Shown one piece after another: positions 24,269 through 32,928 of a DNA stretch of 64,000 bases (position 1 is the stretch's first letter; every line of letters begins with the position of its first letter). The DNA comes from Coriobacteriaceae bacterium (lineage in GTDB: Bacteria; Actinomycetota; Coriobacteriia; Coriobacteriales; Atopobiaceae): assembly GCA_003862195.1 (NCBI GenBank), contig QOUO01000001.1, positions 62,001 through 126,000 of the forward strand. The letters run 5' to 3'. Made by a program: the position numbers and the translations under genes. The notes beneath the pieces were generated by a model that was given only the letters and a program-made list of their open reading frames with translations, was not told the origin of the DNA and did not search any database.

Positions 24269-25021
24269 CTACCTCTCGATCGTGCCGTCCTGGACCAGCT
24301 TGTTGATGTCGGCGTCGGAAAGCTCCATGCCCTGCGGGGTGATCACGAACACGCGGTCGCCCAGCTCGTCCACCTGGCCGCCGATGCCGCAGGAAAGCCC
24401 GAGGCAGAAGTCCAGGATGCGCTTCGCGGTCTCGATGTTGGTGTTCTTGAAGACCAGGACCACCGGCTGGTTGGTGCGCACGCGGCGCACGACCATCTGG
24501 ACGTCATCGTACGAGACGGGCTTCAGCACGTACGGCGGCAGCTTGCCGGAGCTAGCGGGGCGCGGGACCGGCTTGAGGCCGATGTCCGCGGGGGTGTGGC
24601 CGCCCGTGGAGTTGCCCAGGACGCCCTCGTGGGCGGGCGTGTAGGACGGCGTCTGCGGAATGGCCTGCGTCTCGCCGGAGTAGTCGTTCGCGGCGGGCGC
24701 AGGGCGCTGCGCGTACTGCGGGTTGGGCGACGGCTGCGGGCGAGAAGGACGCTGGTAGTCCTGTCGGTACCCGTTATCGTACGGCGAGGGGGCACCGTTG
24801 CCGCCGGCACCGTTGGAGCCCACGGGCCTGCCGGAGCGCGTGTAGACGGAGACGCTCTCCGCCTCGGGGCGACGGGTGTTGCCGAGCAGTCCCACGCCCT
24901 GCTGCTGGTCGTTGCTGCGCGCGGGCGGCTCGTCGTAGTCGTCGTCGTAGTAGTCGTCGTAGTAGTAGTCGTCGTCCTTCGGCCCGGAGATCTTGTCCCT
25001 GAGCGAATCGAGGAAGCCCAT
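24269..25021 (-). CDS. sepF: Cell division protein SepF
   Basis: A 250-residue protein with an N-terminal amphipathic helix (MGFLDSLRDKI) that binds membrane. A long, disordered and acidic/Tyr/Pro-rich linker covers about 15-160, then the SepF domain covers about 163-245 (PVSYDDVQMVVRRVRTNQPVVLVFKN... in part). It tethers FtsZ to the membrane and replaces FtsA, which is absent here. The linker is longer than in Bacillus. One copy of the dispersed 14-bp motif is in the linker, read as RPSRP. The ATG at 25021 has GAGG upstream; the frame to 25054 lacks one. Confidence 0.93.
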   Translation of the reverse strand: MGFLDSLRDKISGPKDDDYYYDDYYDDDYDEPPARSNDQQQGVGLLGNTRRPEAESVSVYTRSGRPVGSNGAGGNGAPSPYDNGYRQDYQRPSRPQPSPNPQYAQRPAPAANDYSGETQAIPQTPSYTPAHEGVLGNSTGGHTPADIGLKPVPRPASSGKLPPYVLKPVSYDDVQMVVRRVRTNQPVVLVFKNTNIETAKRILDFCLGLSCGIGGQVDELGDRVFVITPQGMELSDADINKLVQDGTIER

Positions 25022-25106
25022 TTCGTCCTCGCCTTCCCGGACCGTGTCGAGCACCGTCCGAAGTCGTTCGCCTCACCGTCTGGCCAGTGGCCTGGCAGGC
25101 GTCCCT

Positions 25107-25841
25107 CTACCTAACCTCATATGCCGGGCTGAAGACCGTTCTACCCAGCCTCACTATCGTGGAACCCTCTTCTATGGCAATCGGATAATCATCGCTCATA
25201 CCTGAAGACAGGGTTGAAAGCTCGAGTCCCGAGCGCTCGCGCATCCTGTCGCGCAGCTCGCGCAGGCCGCTGAACGTCCTCCTGGCGGCGTCGGGGTCGT
25301 GCGCGGGCGCCATGGTCATGAGGCCCTCGATCGAGATGCCGCCAAGACCCATGAGCCCGTCGAGCGCCTCGAGCGCCTCGTCCGGGGCAAAGCCCGACTT
25401 GGACTCCTCGCCGGAGACGTTGACCTCGAGCAGCACCCTCGACACGATGCCGTGCGCCTCGGAGCGCTTGGACACCGCCTCGGCCAGCTGCGCCGAGGAA
25501 ATCGAGTGGATGAGCCCCACGCGGCCAATCACGTGGTTGATCTTGTTCTTCTGGAGGTTGCCGATCATGTCGAAGCGCACGCCGGCCATCTCCGGGTGGT
25601 CCGCCTCGATCCCCGCGAGCTTGCGGTCGAGCTCCTGCGGGCGGTTCTCCGCGAACGCGCGGTACCCCGCCTGCCAGGCGAGTGCGACCTCCTCGACCCC
25701 GACGGTCTTGGAGACGCCCAACAGCGTCACCTCCTCCGGTGACCTGCCGGCCCTCGCGCACGCATCCTGCATCCTCTGCAGGATCTCGGTCCTGCGTTCC
25801 CTCAGAAAGTCGAGGTACCTTGACCTCTCCTCCTCAGTCAC
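25107..25841 (-). CDS. yggS: YggS/PROSC family PLP homeostasis protein
   Basis: A 244-residue alanine-racemase-N-like TIM barrel that binds PLP without known enzyme activity and controls PLP and amino acid levels. The PLP lysine is in LLGVSKTVGVEEV near residue 46, and FAENRPQEL, MIGNLQKNK and SGMSDDY follow in the expected order. The start is GTG with GGGAG upstream. It sits between pgeF and sepF, the usual place in actinobacterial and firmicute dcw clusters. Confidence 0.93.
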   Translation of the reverse strand: MTEEERSRYLDFLRERRTEILQRMQDACARAGRSPEEVTLLGVSKTVGVEEVALAWQAGYRAFAENRPQELDRKLAGIEADHPEMAGVRFDMIGNLQKNKINHVIGRVGLIHSISSAQLAEAVSKRSEAHGIVSRVLLEVNVSGEESKSGFAPDEALEALDGLMGLGGISIEGLMTMAPAHDPDAARRTFSGLRELRDRMRERSGLELSTLSSGMSDDYPIAIEEGSTIVRLGRTVFSPAYEVR

Positions 25842-25889
25842 GCGATCACTCCCCCACTCGCAAATCGAAAGCGTATTGAATCGTCCGTG

Positions 25890-26681
25890 TCAGCATCCCA
25901 TGCAGGCGAGCGCGCCGTGGCGTCCGCACGCGCCGTGCTCCGCCCTGTACGAGAAGAACCTGTCCGTGCTGCTCGCGGTCGAGATCCCACAGTCGAGCAC
26001 GTTCCCGCTCGGCACGCCCGCGTCCGCCAGCGCGGCGCGAATCGCAGCCGCGAGGTCAAGGTGCCGCTCGGAGCTCCGCACGGCGGGACCGAACTCGGCC
26101 TCGAACCTCTGGAGCAGCTCGGCGGACACCTCGTAGTCCTCCCCCGTGATGTGCGGCCCGATGTAGGCCGTCACCTCTGAGGTGGCGCAGCCGCACTCGC
26201 GCGCGAGCGTGCGGGCCGCCTTGGCTGCGATGCGCGCCATGGTCCCGCGCCAGCCGGAGTGCGCCACGGCAAAGCCGCCCGGCGCAACGAGGATGATGGG
26301 GACGCAGTCCGCAAAGCACAGGAGCACCGGAACGTGCGGGGCCGTGCACATCACGGCGTCGCAGCCCTCGCGGGCGCGGCGCGCGACGTCCGCCGCCTCG
26401 CGCTCCTCGCGCACCACGACGACCTCGTCGCCGTGGACCTGCTTGGGGACCACGAGGTTCCTGGCAAAGTCGCCGGCACCAAGCGCCCCCAGCGCGAGCA
26501 TGCGGTTCTTCTCGACCGCCTGCGGATCGTCCCCGCAGGCATCGCCCAGGTTGAGCGAGGCGTACTGTCCCGTCGAGACGCCGCCCGTGCGCTCCGTGAA
26601 CGCGAGGGACACCCCGTACGGGTGGGCGGCGTCGACCAGCAGGGTCACGCCGTCCCGTGTCTGTCGCGTGAGCTCGGCCAC
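25890..26681 (-). CDS. pgeF: PgeF/YfiH family purine nucleoside phosphorylase-like (laccase-domain) protein
   Basis: A 263-residue Cu-oxidase_4/YfiH-domain protein. The metal-site residues are in CFADCVPIIL, AHSGWRGTMARI and AYIGPHITGEDYEV. YfiH proteins have been reported as adenosine deaminase/purine phosphorylases and in E. coli act on peptidoglycan precursors with wrong residues; the older name polyphenol oxidase is misleading. The start is GTG with GGCGGGA upstream, beginning 12 bases after the ftsZ stop. Confidence 0.9.
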   Translation of the reverse strand: MAELTRQTRDGVTLLVDAAHPYGVSLAFTERTGGVSTGQYASLNLGDACGDDPQAVEKNRMLALGALGAGDFARNLVVPKQVHGDEVVVVREEREAADVARRAREGCDAVMCTAPHVPVLLCFADCVPIILVAPGGFAVAHSGWRGTMARIAAKAARTLARECGCATSEVTAYIGPHITGEDYEVSAELLQRFEAEFGPAVRSSERHLDLAAAIRAALADAGVPSGNVLDCGISTASSTDRFFSYRAEHGACGRHGALACMGC

Positions 26682-26693
26682 GATGCGTCCCGC

Positions 26694-27980
26694 CTAGATG
26701 CGGCTGTGCTTCAGGAACTCGGGGACGTCGAACTCCTTGTTGATGTCGTTGTTCGGCTTGGGAGCGGACGTCGCGCGGGTCGACTGGGCCTGGCTCTGCG
26801 CCTGGCGCCCAGAGGCGGGACGGCCGTTCGAGCCCCTCGAGGAGCCCCTGGACGAGCCGCGCTCCGTGGAGAACGTCGGGAGCGGGGCCTGGATGTTGGA
26901 GTCGTTGAAGCCGGTCGCGATGATGGTGACGCGCACCTGGTCGCCCAGGCTCTCGTCCACGACCGTGCCGAAGATGATGTTCGCCTCGGGGTCGACGTTC
27001 TGCGCGACGAGCTCGGCGGCGTCATTGATCTCCTGGATGCCGAGGTCCTTGTTGCCGGCGATGGAGAGAAGGACGCGCGTGGCGCCCTCGATGCCGACCT
27101 CGAGCAGCGGGCTCGAGATTGCCTCGGAGGCGGCATCGGAGGCGCGGGTGTCGCCGGATGCGACGCCGACGCCCATCATGGCCGTGCCGGCGCCCCTCAT
27201 GATCGTGCAGACGTCAGCGAAGTCGAGGTTGATGAGGCCGGGGACCGTGATGAGGTCCGTGATGCCCTGCGTGCCCTGGCACAGGACGTCGTCGGCCATG
27301 CGGAAGGCCTCGAGGAAGGAGGTCTTCTTCTCGGAGAGGTCGAGCAGGCGGTCGTTCGGGATCACGATGAGCGCGTCCACCGCCTCGGAGAGGGTCTGGA
27401 TGCCCTGGGCGGCCTTGTTGGCACGGGGACGGCCCTCGAACGTGAAGGGCTTCGTTACGACGCCGACGGTCAGCGCGCCGATGTCGTTCTTGGCGATGTC
27501 GGCCACGACGGGGGCTGCGCCGGTTCCGGTGCCGCCTCCCTCGCCAGCGGTGATGAAGACCATGTCGGCACCGGCAAGGGCCTGCTTGATGTCATCGTGG
27601 GAGTCCTCGGCGGCCTCCGCACCGACCTCGGGGTTGGCGCCAGCGCCAAGGCCCCTGGTGATGTCCCCGCCGATGTGAACCTTGATGTCGGCGTCGGAGA
27701 TCGCGAGCGCCTGGGCATCGGTGTTCACGGCGACGAACTCAACGCCGCGGATGCCCTCCTCGATCATGCGGTTGACAGCATTGGTACCGCCGCCGCCAAC
27801 GCCAACGACCTTGATGACTGCCAGGTAGTTGCTCGGGATGTCGTTGTCCATCATGCTTCCTCCTTGCTTGGCGACGGTCTTGGGGACGTCGTCCGTCTTA
27901 TCCTCGGATGCCGCCCCGTCGATCTCGATGGTGACCTTAGCGGTACCGCCCTTTACGTTCTTGTTCCCGTGCTGCTTCAT
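26694..27980 (-). CDS. ftsZ: Cell division GTPase FtsZ (possible N-terminal extension)
   Basis: The tubulin-like GTPase that forms the Z ring. From [21 protein letters not shown] the protein is a typical FtsZ of 386 residues: [13 protein letters not shown] near the nucleotide site, the [10 protein letters not shown] tubulin signature, the T7 loop with NLDFADV, a variable linker rich in Ser/Arg/Gln and the C-terminal peptide [13 protein letters not shown] at 27854 has GGAGGAAGC upstream and is the usual start. However the frame continues 42 codons further to ATG 27980 with strong coding bias, so a longer 428-residue form is possible. The coordinates give the longer form. A terminator separates it from ftsQ. 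Confidence 0.9.
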   Translation of the reverse strand: MKQHGNKNVKGGTAKVTIEIDGAASEDKTDDVPKTVAKQGGSMMDNDIPSNYLAVIKVVGVGGGGTNAVNRMIEEGIRGVEFVAVNTDAQALAISDADIKVHIGGDITRGLGAGANPEVGAEAAEDSHDDIKQALAGADMVFITAGEGGGTGTGAAPVVADIAKNDIGALTVGVVTKPFTFEGRPRANKAAQGIQTLSEAVDALIVIPNDRLLDLSEKKTSFLEAFRMADDVLCQGTQGITDLITVPGLINLDFADVCTIMRGAGTAMMGVGVASGDTRASDAASEAISSPLLEVGIEGATRVLLSIAGNKDLGIQEINDAAELVAQNVDPEANIIFGTVVDESLGDQVRVTIIATGFNDSNIQAPLPTFSTERGSSRGSSRGSNGRPASGRQAQSQAQSTRATSAPKPNNDINKEFDVPEFLKHSRI

Positions 27981-28082
27981 TTCGGTTCACGTCTCTTGCT
28001 TGGTGGTGCTCTCAAAGTGCTGCTCGAAACCGACTGGCAAAACCCTAAACCTCAGGTAGAGCCATATGCCCATCTCAAAGCG

Positions 28083-28130
28083 CGCTATATTTGCACATTG
28101 TGGGCGACTTAGTCAACAGTTTTGTGAAAG
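28083..28130 (-). promoter_or_regulatory. Possible ftsZ promoter
   Basis: On the minus strand TTGACT is followed after about 18 bases by AAATAT, or after 21 by TATAGC. It would give ftsZ its own transcription start downstream of the ftsQ terminator. Confidence 0.5.
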
Positions 28131-28201
28131 TTGTGAAAACAGCAGGTAGATACCGTTATTCTCGCCTGTCGAATCCCTGAAGTAATGCCTGAGGGTTATG
28201 G

Positions 28202-28242
28202 AAATCGCGACTCTCAACCTTGAGCTGAGGGTCGCGATTTTA
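28202..28242 (-). terminator. Terminator between ftsQ and ftsZ
   Basis: AAATCGCGAC and GTCGCGATTT pair with an extended inner stem around a short loop. On the minus strand TTTCC follows. It would uncouple ftsZ and downstream genes from the mur/fts genes. Confidence 0.6.
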
Positions 28243-28264
28243 GCCCACACGCCATGTCTGGCAG

Positions 28265-29374
28265 CTAGTTGCCCGATGTGCCCGTCGTGCCGGTTGTGCT
28301 CGTAGAGTCGGTCGTTCCGGTACTCGTGCTCGAGCTCGTGGAGGATGTGCCGGAGGTGTCGGCCGACGATGTTCCCGTATCGCTCGAAGAGCTGTCCGAG
28401 GTGTCGCTCGAGGATGAGCTGGAGGAGTCGTCGTTGGCGCTGGCGAGGTCCGTACCCGTCACGCCCGTGCCCGCGACTGCGTACTTGGAGTCCACGAGCC
28501 GGTAGGCGGGCGACGAGGGCACACGCACGTTGATGTACGTGAGCTTGCCGGAGTACTTGGAGATGATCTGGGTGATGACCGCCTCCTTGGAGGCGATGTT
28601 CGTGGGGGAGCCGAGGGAGACGACGACGCCGCTCTTGAGCGTGCAGCTGATGCTCTCAAGGCTGCTGGCGGAGAAGCTCACGATCTGCTTCGCGAACGCC
28701 GTGCTGAACTGCTCGCGGTACGAGCTGACGGCCTTGAGGACCTCCGCGCTCGACGCCGAGCCCGCCATGGGGGTGATGCTCGCGGGCACGTCCGTGATGA
28801 GCATGGCCCCCGCCTTCCGCGCGGCCTTGAGGGCCACGTCGTTCACGGAGTCGCTCTCGCCCACCTTGATGGAGGCGGGCTGGATCCAGACGTTGTCCTC
28901 CCCCAGGTACCACACCACGTCGCCGGCGCTCATGACCACGAGGGCGCTCACCTTGCGCTCCGTAACGACAATCCTGAGGGTGTTTGGGAACTCCTTCTGG
29001 TAGGAGACCGATCCGACCCAGGGGTTCTTCTCGAGGTTCTCCGTCACCTTGGCCTCGTCGAGGTTGAGGAGCGTCGATCCCTTGGGTATCTTCGCGAGCT
29101 TGGCGATGCTCGCCTTGCTCATGTGCTTCGTGGCGACCGTCTCGACGTTCTCGATCGAGAACACGGGCGTGTAGGAGAGCACGAGGTAGCCCACGAGGGC
29201 CACGAGGAGAAGTGCGGCTACCACGATTCCCGCGATGATGCCGCGGCGCACGACCACGTCCGACCCGGGCCTGTTTGCGCCGGACGCCCTTGCCGGGGCG
29301 GCGTCCCCCGTCGCGGGGCGCGTCGTGGGACGTGCGGTGGGCGTGCGCTTGGTGGGCCTCCTGCTGTCGGGCAT
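28265..29374 (-). CDS. ftsQ: Cell division protein FtsQ (POTRA domain), with Ser/Thr-rich tail
   Basis: A 369-residue bitopic division protein. A basic, cytoplasmic N-terminus (about 1-45) is followed by a transmembrane helix (about 46-68, GIIAGIVVAALLLVALVGYL) and the POTRA domain (about 72-140: IENVETVATKHMSKASIAKL). The FtsQ-specific beta domain follows to about 300. The last 65 residues are almost wholly Ser, Thr, Gly and Asp, outside the cell, where no standard FtsQ has such a tail. The ATG at 29374 has GGGGGAAGC upstream; the gene starts 8 bases after murB. Confidence 0.9.
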   Translation of the reverse strand: MPDSRRPTKRTPTARPTTRPATGDAAPARASGANRPGSDVVVRRGIIAGIVVAALLLVALVGYLVLSYTPVFSIENVETVATKHMSKASIAKLAKIPKGSTLLNLDEAKVTENLEKNPWVGSVSYQKEFPNTLRIVVTERKVSALVVMSAGDVVWYLGEDNVWIQPASIKVGESDSVNDVALKAARKAGAMLITDVPASITPMAGSASSAEVLKAVSSYREQFSTAFAKQIVSFSASSLESISCTLKSGVVVSLGSPTNIASKEAVITQIISKYSGKLTYINVRVPSSPAYRLVDSKYAVAGTGVTGTDLASANDDSSSSSSSDTSDSSSSDTGTSSADTSGTSSTSSSTSTGTTDSTSTTGTTGTSGN

Positions 29375-29382
29375 GCTTCCCC

Positions 29383-30294
29383 CTACGCGCCGAATCCCAG
29401 GCACTTCACCTCGGGCACGAGGTCGATGCCGTACCTGTCGAGCACCGTGTCGTGCACGTGGCTCATGACGGCGATCACGTCGGCCGCGCGGGCGCCGCCC
29501 TCGTTCACGATGAAGTTGGCGTGCACGTCGGACACGCACGCGCCCCCGACCGTGTAGCCCTTGAGCCCGCACGAGTCCACGAGCTGGCCGACGGAGCGAG
29601 AGCCGGGGTTCTTAAACACGGAGCCGCACGAGGGCTTGCCGAGCGGCTGGCGGAGCCTCCTCCTGCTGACGAGGGCCTCCATGCGCTCGGCGACCTGGGA
29701 CTTCTCGGCCTCCTCGAGCGCGAGCGTCGCCTCGAGGATGATCTCGCTCGTGGGGATGTTGGTGTAGCGGTAGCCCCACTCGATGTCGGACGCGGCATAG
29801 CGGTGCAGGCCCTCGCCCGGCCTGAGGGTCACGACGTCGCGAACGCGCGACCCGATCCAATCCCTGCGGGTGCCAGCGTCCATCGATATCGCGCCGCCCA
29901 CCGTGCCGGGGATGCCCACCAGGCACTCGAGCCCGGAGAGCGAGTGCGAGAGCGTGTCCGTCACGAGCCGCGCGAGCGACGCGCCGGCGCCGGCGGTGAC
30001 CTCGCAGCCGTCGAAGGCTATGCGGGAGAACTCCCTGCCGAGCACGATGACGCAGCCCTCGTAGCCGCGGTCGGAGGCGAGGATGTTGGACCCCTTGCCG
30101 AGGACGACCCACTCGACGCCCTCCTTGCGCAGGATCTCGATGATCTTGAGCAGGGCGGGGTACGAGTTGACCGTCACGAAGAGCGCGGCCGGGCCGCCGA
30201 TGCGGTACGTCGTGTGGTGGCTCAGCCGCTCGTTGCGGCTGACGTCCGCGTCATAGGCGCCCGAGAGCGCCATGTATGCGTTGAAGACGCTCAA
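29383..30294 (-). CDS. murB: UDP-N-acetylenolpyruvoylglucosamine reductase
   Basis: A 303-residue FAD enzyme that makes UDP-MurNAc in cytoplasmic peptidoglycan synthesis. FAD-binding segments are TTYRIGGPAALFV (about 29-41) and VVLGKGSNIL (about 62-71), with GIPGTVGGAI near 130. The catalytic Ser and Glu lie in KPSCGSVFKNP and NEGGARA. TTG at 30294 was chosen: it starts 1 base after the murC stop and GGAG is well placed; ATG at 30273 has no binding site. Confidence 0.93.
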   Translation of the reverse strand: MSVFNAYMALSGAYDADVSRNERLSHHTTYRIGGPAALFVTVNSYPALLKIIEILRKEGVEWVVLGKGSNILASDRGYEGCVIVLGREFSRIAFDGCEVTAGAGASLARLVTDTLSHSLSGLECLVGIPGTVGGAISMDAGTRRDWIGSRVRDVVTLRPGEGLHRYAASDIEWGYRYTNIPTSEIILEATLALEEAEKSQVAERMEALVSRRRLRQPLGKPSCGSVFKNPGSRSVGQLVDSCGLKGYTVGGACVSDVHANFIVNEGGARAADVIAVMSHVHDTVLDRYGIDLVPEVKCLGFGA

Positions 30295-30295
30295 A

Positions 30296-31714
30296 CTAGG
30301 CTCCGGTTTCCTCGTCCAGCTCGCGCTTCGCCTTGATGAAGGAGGGGCCGATGGAGGTCACGTCGCCGGCGCCCTGGGTGATGAGGAGGTCGCCGGGGCG
30401 GCAGACCTCGACGAGGTGGCGCACGACGTCGCCGCGCTTGGGGATGTAGGTCACGTCGGGGACGTGGCCCTTCTCGACCACCTTGTTGGAGACCGTCTTG
30501 CCCGTGACGCCGGGGATGGGCGTCTCGCCCGCGGGGAACACGTCCGTCACGATGAGGACGTCCGCGTCGTCGAACGCGGTGCCGAACATGTCGGCAAGCG
30601 CCTGTGTGCGCGTGTAGCGGTGGGGCTGGAACACGCAGACGATGCGGTCGAACTGCAGGTCCTTGGCGGCTGCGAGCGTCGCCTTGATCTCGGTGGGATG
30701 GTGGCCGTAGTCGTCCACCACGGTGATGCCGTCGATGTCGCCCACGTGCGTGAAGCGACGGTGCGCGCCCTTGAACGAGGACAGCGCGACGGCAGCCTTC
30801 TGGACGTCTGCGCCGAGCACGTCGGCCACGGCGATGGCCGCGGTTGCGTTGGCCATGTTGTGGCGGCCGGGGTTGGCCATGATCGTGACGCTCACGGACT
30901 CGCCAGAGGGCACGCGCACGCTGAAGTGCGAGGCGAGCTTGTGGTGCTCGCCCGGCTCGGGCACGCAGACGTAGTCGTTCTTCTCGTCAAAGCCGTACGT
31001 GACGACCTTGCGGCCCGTGGACTTGGCGAGCTCGACGTAGTGGGGCACGTCGCCGTTGATGATGACGGTGCCGGCGTCGCCCACGAGGTCCATGAACTTG
31101 CAGAAGGTCTTCTCGATGTTCTCGAGCGTGCCGTAGTGGTCGAGGTGGTCGGCCTCGATGTTGGTGATCACGACGACGTCGGGGTCGAGGTAGAGGAACG
31201 AGCCGTCGGACTCGTCGGCCTCGCACACGAAGTAGCCGCCCTTGCCGTTGCGGCCGTTGGTGCCGTACTCCTCGACGATGCCGCCGATGAGGAACGACGG
31301 GTCCCAGCCGAGGTGGTCGAGCATGGTCGCGACCATGGAGGACGTGGTGGTCTTGCCGTGCGTGCCGGCCACGGCCACCGTCTTCGCGTCGAGCGAGAGG
31401 TACGAGAGCATCTTGGCCCTGGGCCACACGGGGATGCCGAGCTCCCTCGCGCGGATGACCTCGGGGTTGGTCTCGGGGATGGCGGAGGAGGTCACGACGA
31501 CCTCGGGAGACACCTCGTCGATCGTGGAGGCGTGGTGCCCCACGCGCACGTCGATCCCGGCCTTCTCGAGCTCGCGGACGTAGCGGGACTCCTTCAGGTC
31601 GGACCCCGTTACCTTGCAGCCGCGCTCGTGCAGCACGAGGGCGATGCCGCTCATGCCGGCGCCGCCGATGCCGATGAAGTGGGCGCTGTTGACGCGCTTG
31701 ATGTCTTTGTCCAT
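30296..31714 (-). CDS. murC: UDP-N-acetylmuramate--L-alanine ligase
   Basis: A 472-residue Mur ligase that adds L-Ala to UDP-MurNAc. The N-terminal domain has HFIGIGGAGMSGIA (about 12-25), the ATP P-loop is GTHGKTTTSSMVA near 117, and EADESDGSFL is near 165. DDYGHHPTEI near 345 is the C-terminal signature of MurC. The ATG at 31714 has GAGAGG upstream. murB follows 1 base after the stop; murG precedes it by 86 bases. Confidence 0.95.
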   Translation of the reverse strand: MDKDIKRVNSAHFIGIGGAGMSGIALVLHERGCKVTGSDLKESRYVRELEKAGIDVRVGHHASTIDEVSPEVVVTSSAIPETNPEVIRARELGIPVWPRAKMLSYLSLDAKTVAVAGTHGKTTTSSMVATMLDHLGWDPSFLIGGIVEEYGTNGRNGKGGYFVCEADESDGSFLYLDPDVVVITNIEADHLDHYGTLENIEKTFCKFMDLVGDAGTVIINGDVPHYVELAKSTGRKVVTYGFDEKNDYVCVPEPGEHHKLASHFSVRVPSGESVSVTIMANPGRHNMANATAAIAVADVLGADVQKAAVALSSFKGAHRRFTHVGDIDGITVVDDYGHHPTEIKATLAAAKDLQFDRIVCVFQPHRYTRTQALADMFGTAFDDADVLIVTDVFPAGETPIPGVTGKTVSNKVVEKGHVPDVTYIPKRGDVVRHLVEVCRPGDLLITQGAGDVTSIGPSFIKAKRELDEETGA

Positions 31715-31800
31715 CTGGAACCTCTCTATGCATGAAGAAGCGGCCCACGTGCCGTGGGCTCGCATAACACTCTAGCGCAACGCGGGCTCTTGCGTGAGGC

Positions 31801-32928
31801 TTAGCCCCTGAGCGTCGCGGCGCTCTCCACTTGGTCCGCAAGCGCCATGGCTGCCTTGTCCTGCGCGAGGCCCTTGGCGGCCTTGCGCATGGCGTCGCGG
31901 CGCGCGGCGTCGTCCACGAGGCCCAGCAGGTCCTCCCTGAAGGCGGGGGTGTCAATCGCGTCGTCGGCCAGCAGCACCGCCGCGCCCGCGTCCACGAGGT
32001 AGCGCGCGTTGGTGGTCTGGTGGTCCGCCGTGGCGAACGGGTACGGCACGAGCATGCTCGGGACCGCGAGGGCCGCGATCTCCGCGACGGACGAGGCGCC
32101 GGCGCGCGACAGCACGAGGTCGGCGGCCGCGAGGGCCTCGCCCATCTTGTCGATGTAGGGCATGACGCGCCAGCGCGCCTGCTGCTCCTCGGTGAGCGCA
32201 AGGTTCTTTACGACGTCCTCGTAGTCCGCCTTGCCGGTGGAGTGCACCACGTAGAGGTCGGGACGGGACAGCAGCTCGTCCTTGAGCGCGCAGACGCCCT
32301 GGTTGAGGTGGCGCGCGCCAAGGCTGCCGCCAAACACCAGCAGCATGGTCGCGTCCTCGGGGACGCCAAAGTCGCGGCGGCCGTCAGCGTGGCTCGCCTC
32401 GATCACGCTCTTGCGCACGGGGTTGCCCGTGACCACGATCTGCGTGCCGGCGCCCACCTTGTCGCGGAACGCGTCGATCGCGACGGGAAGCGACACGCAC
32501 ACGGTCTTGACCTTGCCCGCCGACGTCTTGTTGGCGAGGCCTGGCACGGAGTTCTGCTCGTGGATCACGCAGGGGACGCCCTGCTTGTGGCACCAGTTGA
32601 TGAGCGGCAGCTCGATGTAGGCGCCAAAGCCCACGGCGACGTCCGGCCTCGACTGCGCGAAGTGCGCCCCGATGGTGCGCTCCGCGGCGCGCATGCGCCA
32701 CAGCGCGGACACGAGCGTCCACGGCCGCGAGCGGTCGAAGCCCGTCACGTCGATGGGGTTGAACGGGAAGCCCGCCTTGGGGACGAGCGTCGACTCGAGC
32801 TTCTTGGGCTGGCCAAAGAACTCGACCTCGTGCCCGCGTGCCCTCAGCTCCTCCGCAAGGGCGAGCGCCGGGTTGATGTGACCGGCGGTACCTCCGGCGG
32901 CAATCGCCACCCTCAAGCTATCTGCCAC
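31801..32928 (-). CDS. murG: UDP-GlcNAc:undecaprenyl-PP-MurNAc-pentapeptide GlcNAc transferase
   Basis: A 375-residue GT28-family enzyme that makes lipid II at the inner face of the membrane. GGTAGHINPALALAEEL is at residues 12-28 (donor P-loop), HEQNSVPGLANK at about 125, and the C-terminal donor site has LSRAGASSVAEIAALAVPSM at about 270-290. The start is GTG with GGAAGGAGC upstream. It overlaps the end of ftsW by 11 bases, so the two are translationally coupled. Confidence 0.95.
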   Translation of the reverse strand: MADSLRVAIAAGGTAGHINPALALAEELRARGHEVEFFGQPKKLESTLVPKAGFPFNPIDVTGFDRSRPWTLVSALWRMRAAERTIGAHFAQSRPDVAVGFGAYIELPLINWCHKQGVPCVIHEQNSVPGLANKTSAGKVKTVCVSLPVAIDAFRDKVGAGTQIVVTGNPVRKSVIEASHADGRRDFGVPEDATMLLVFGGSLGARHLNQGVCALKDELLSRPDLYVVHSTGKADYEDVVKNLALTEEQQARWRVMPYIDKMGEALAAADLVLSRAGASSVAEIAALAVPSMLVPYPFATADHQTTNARYLVDAGAAVLLADDAIDTPAFREDLLGLVDDAARRDAMRKAAKGLAQDKAAMALADQVESAATLRG

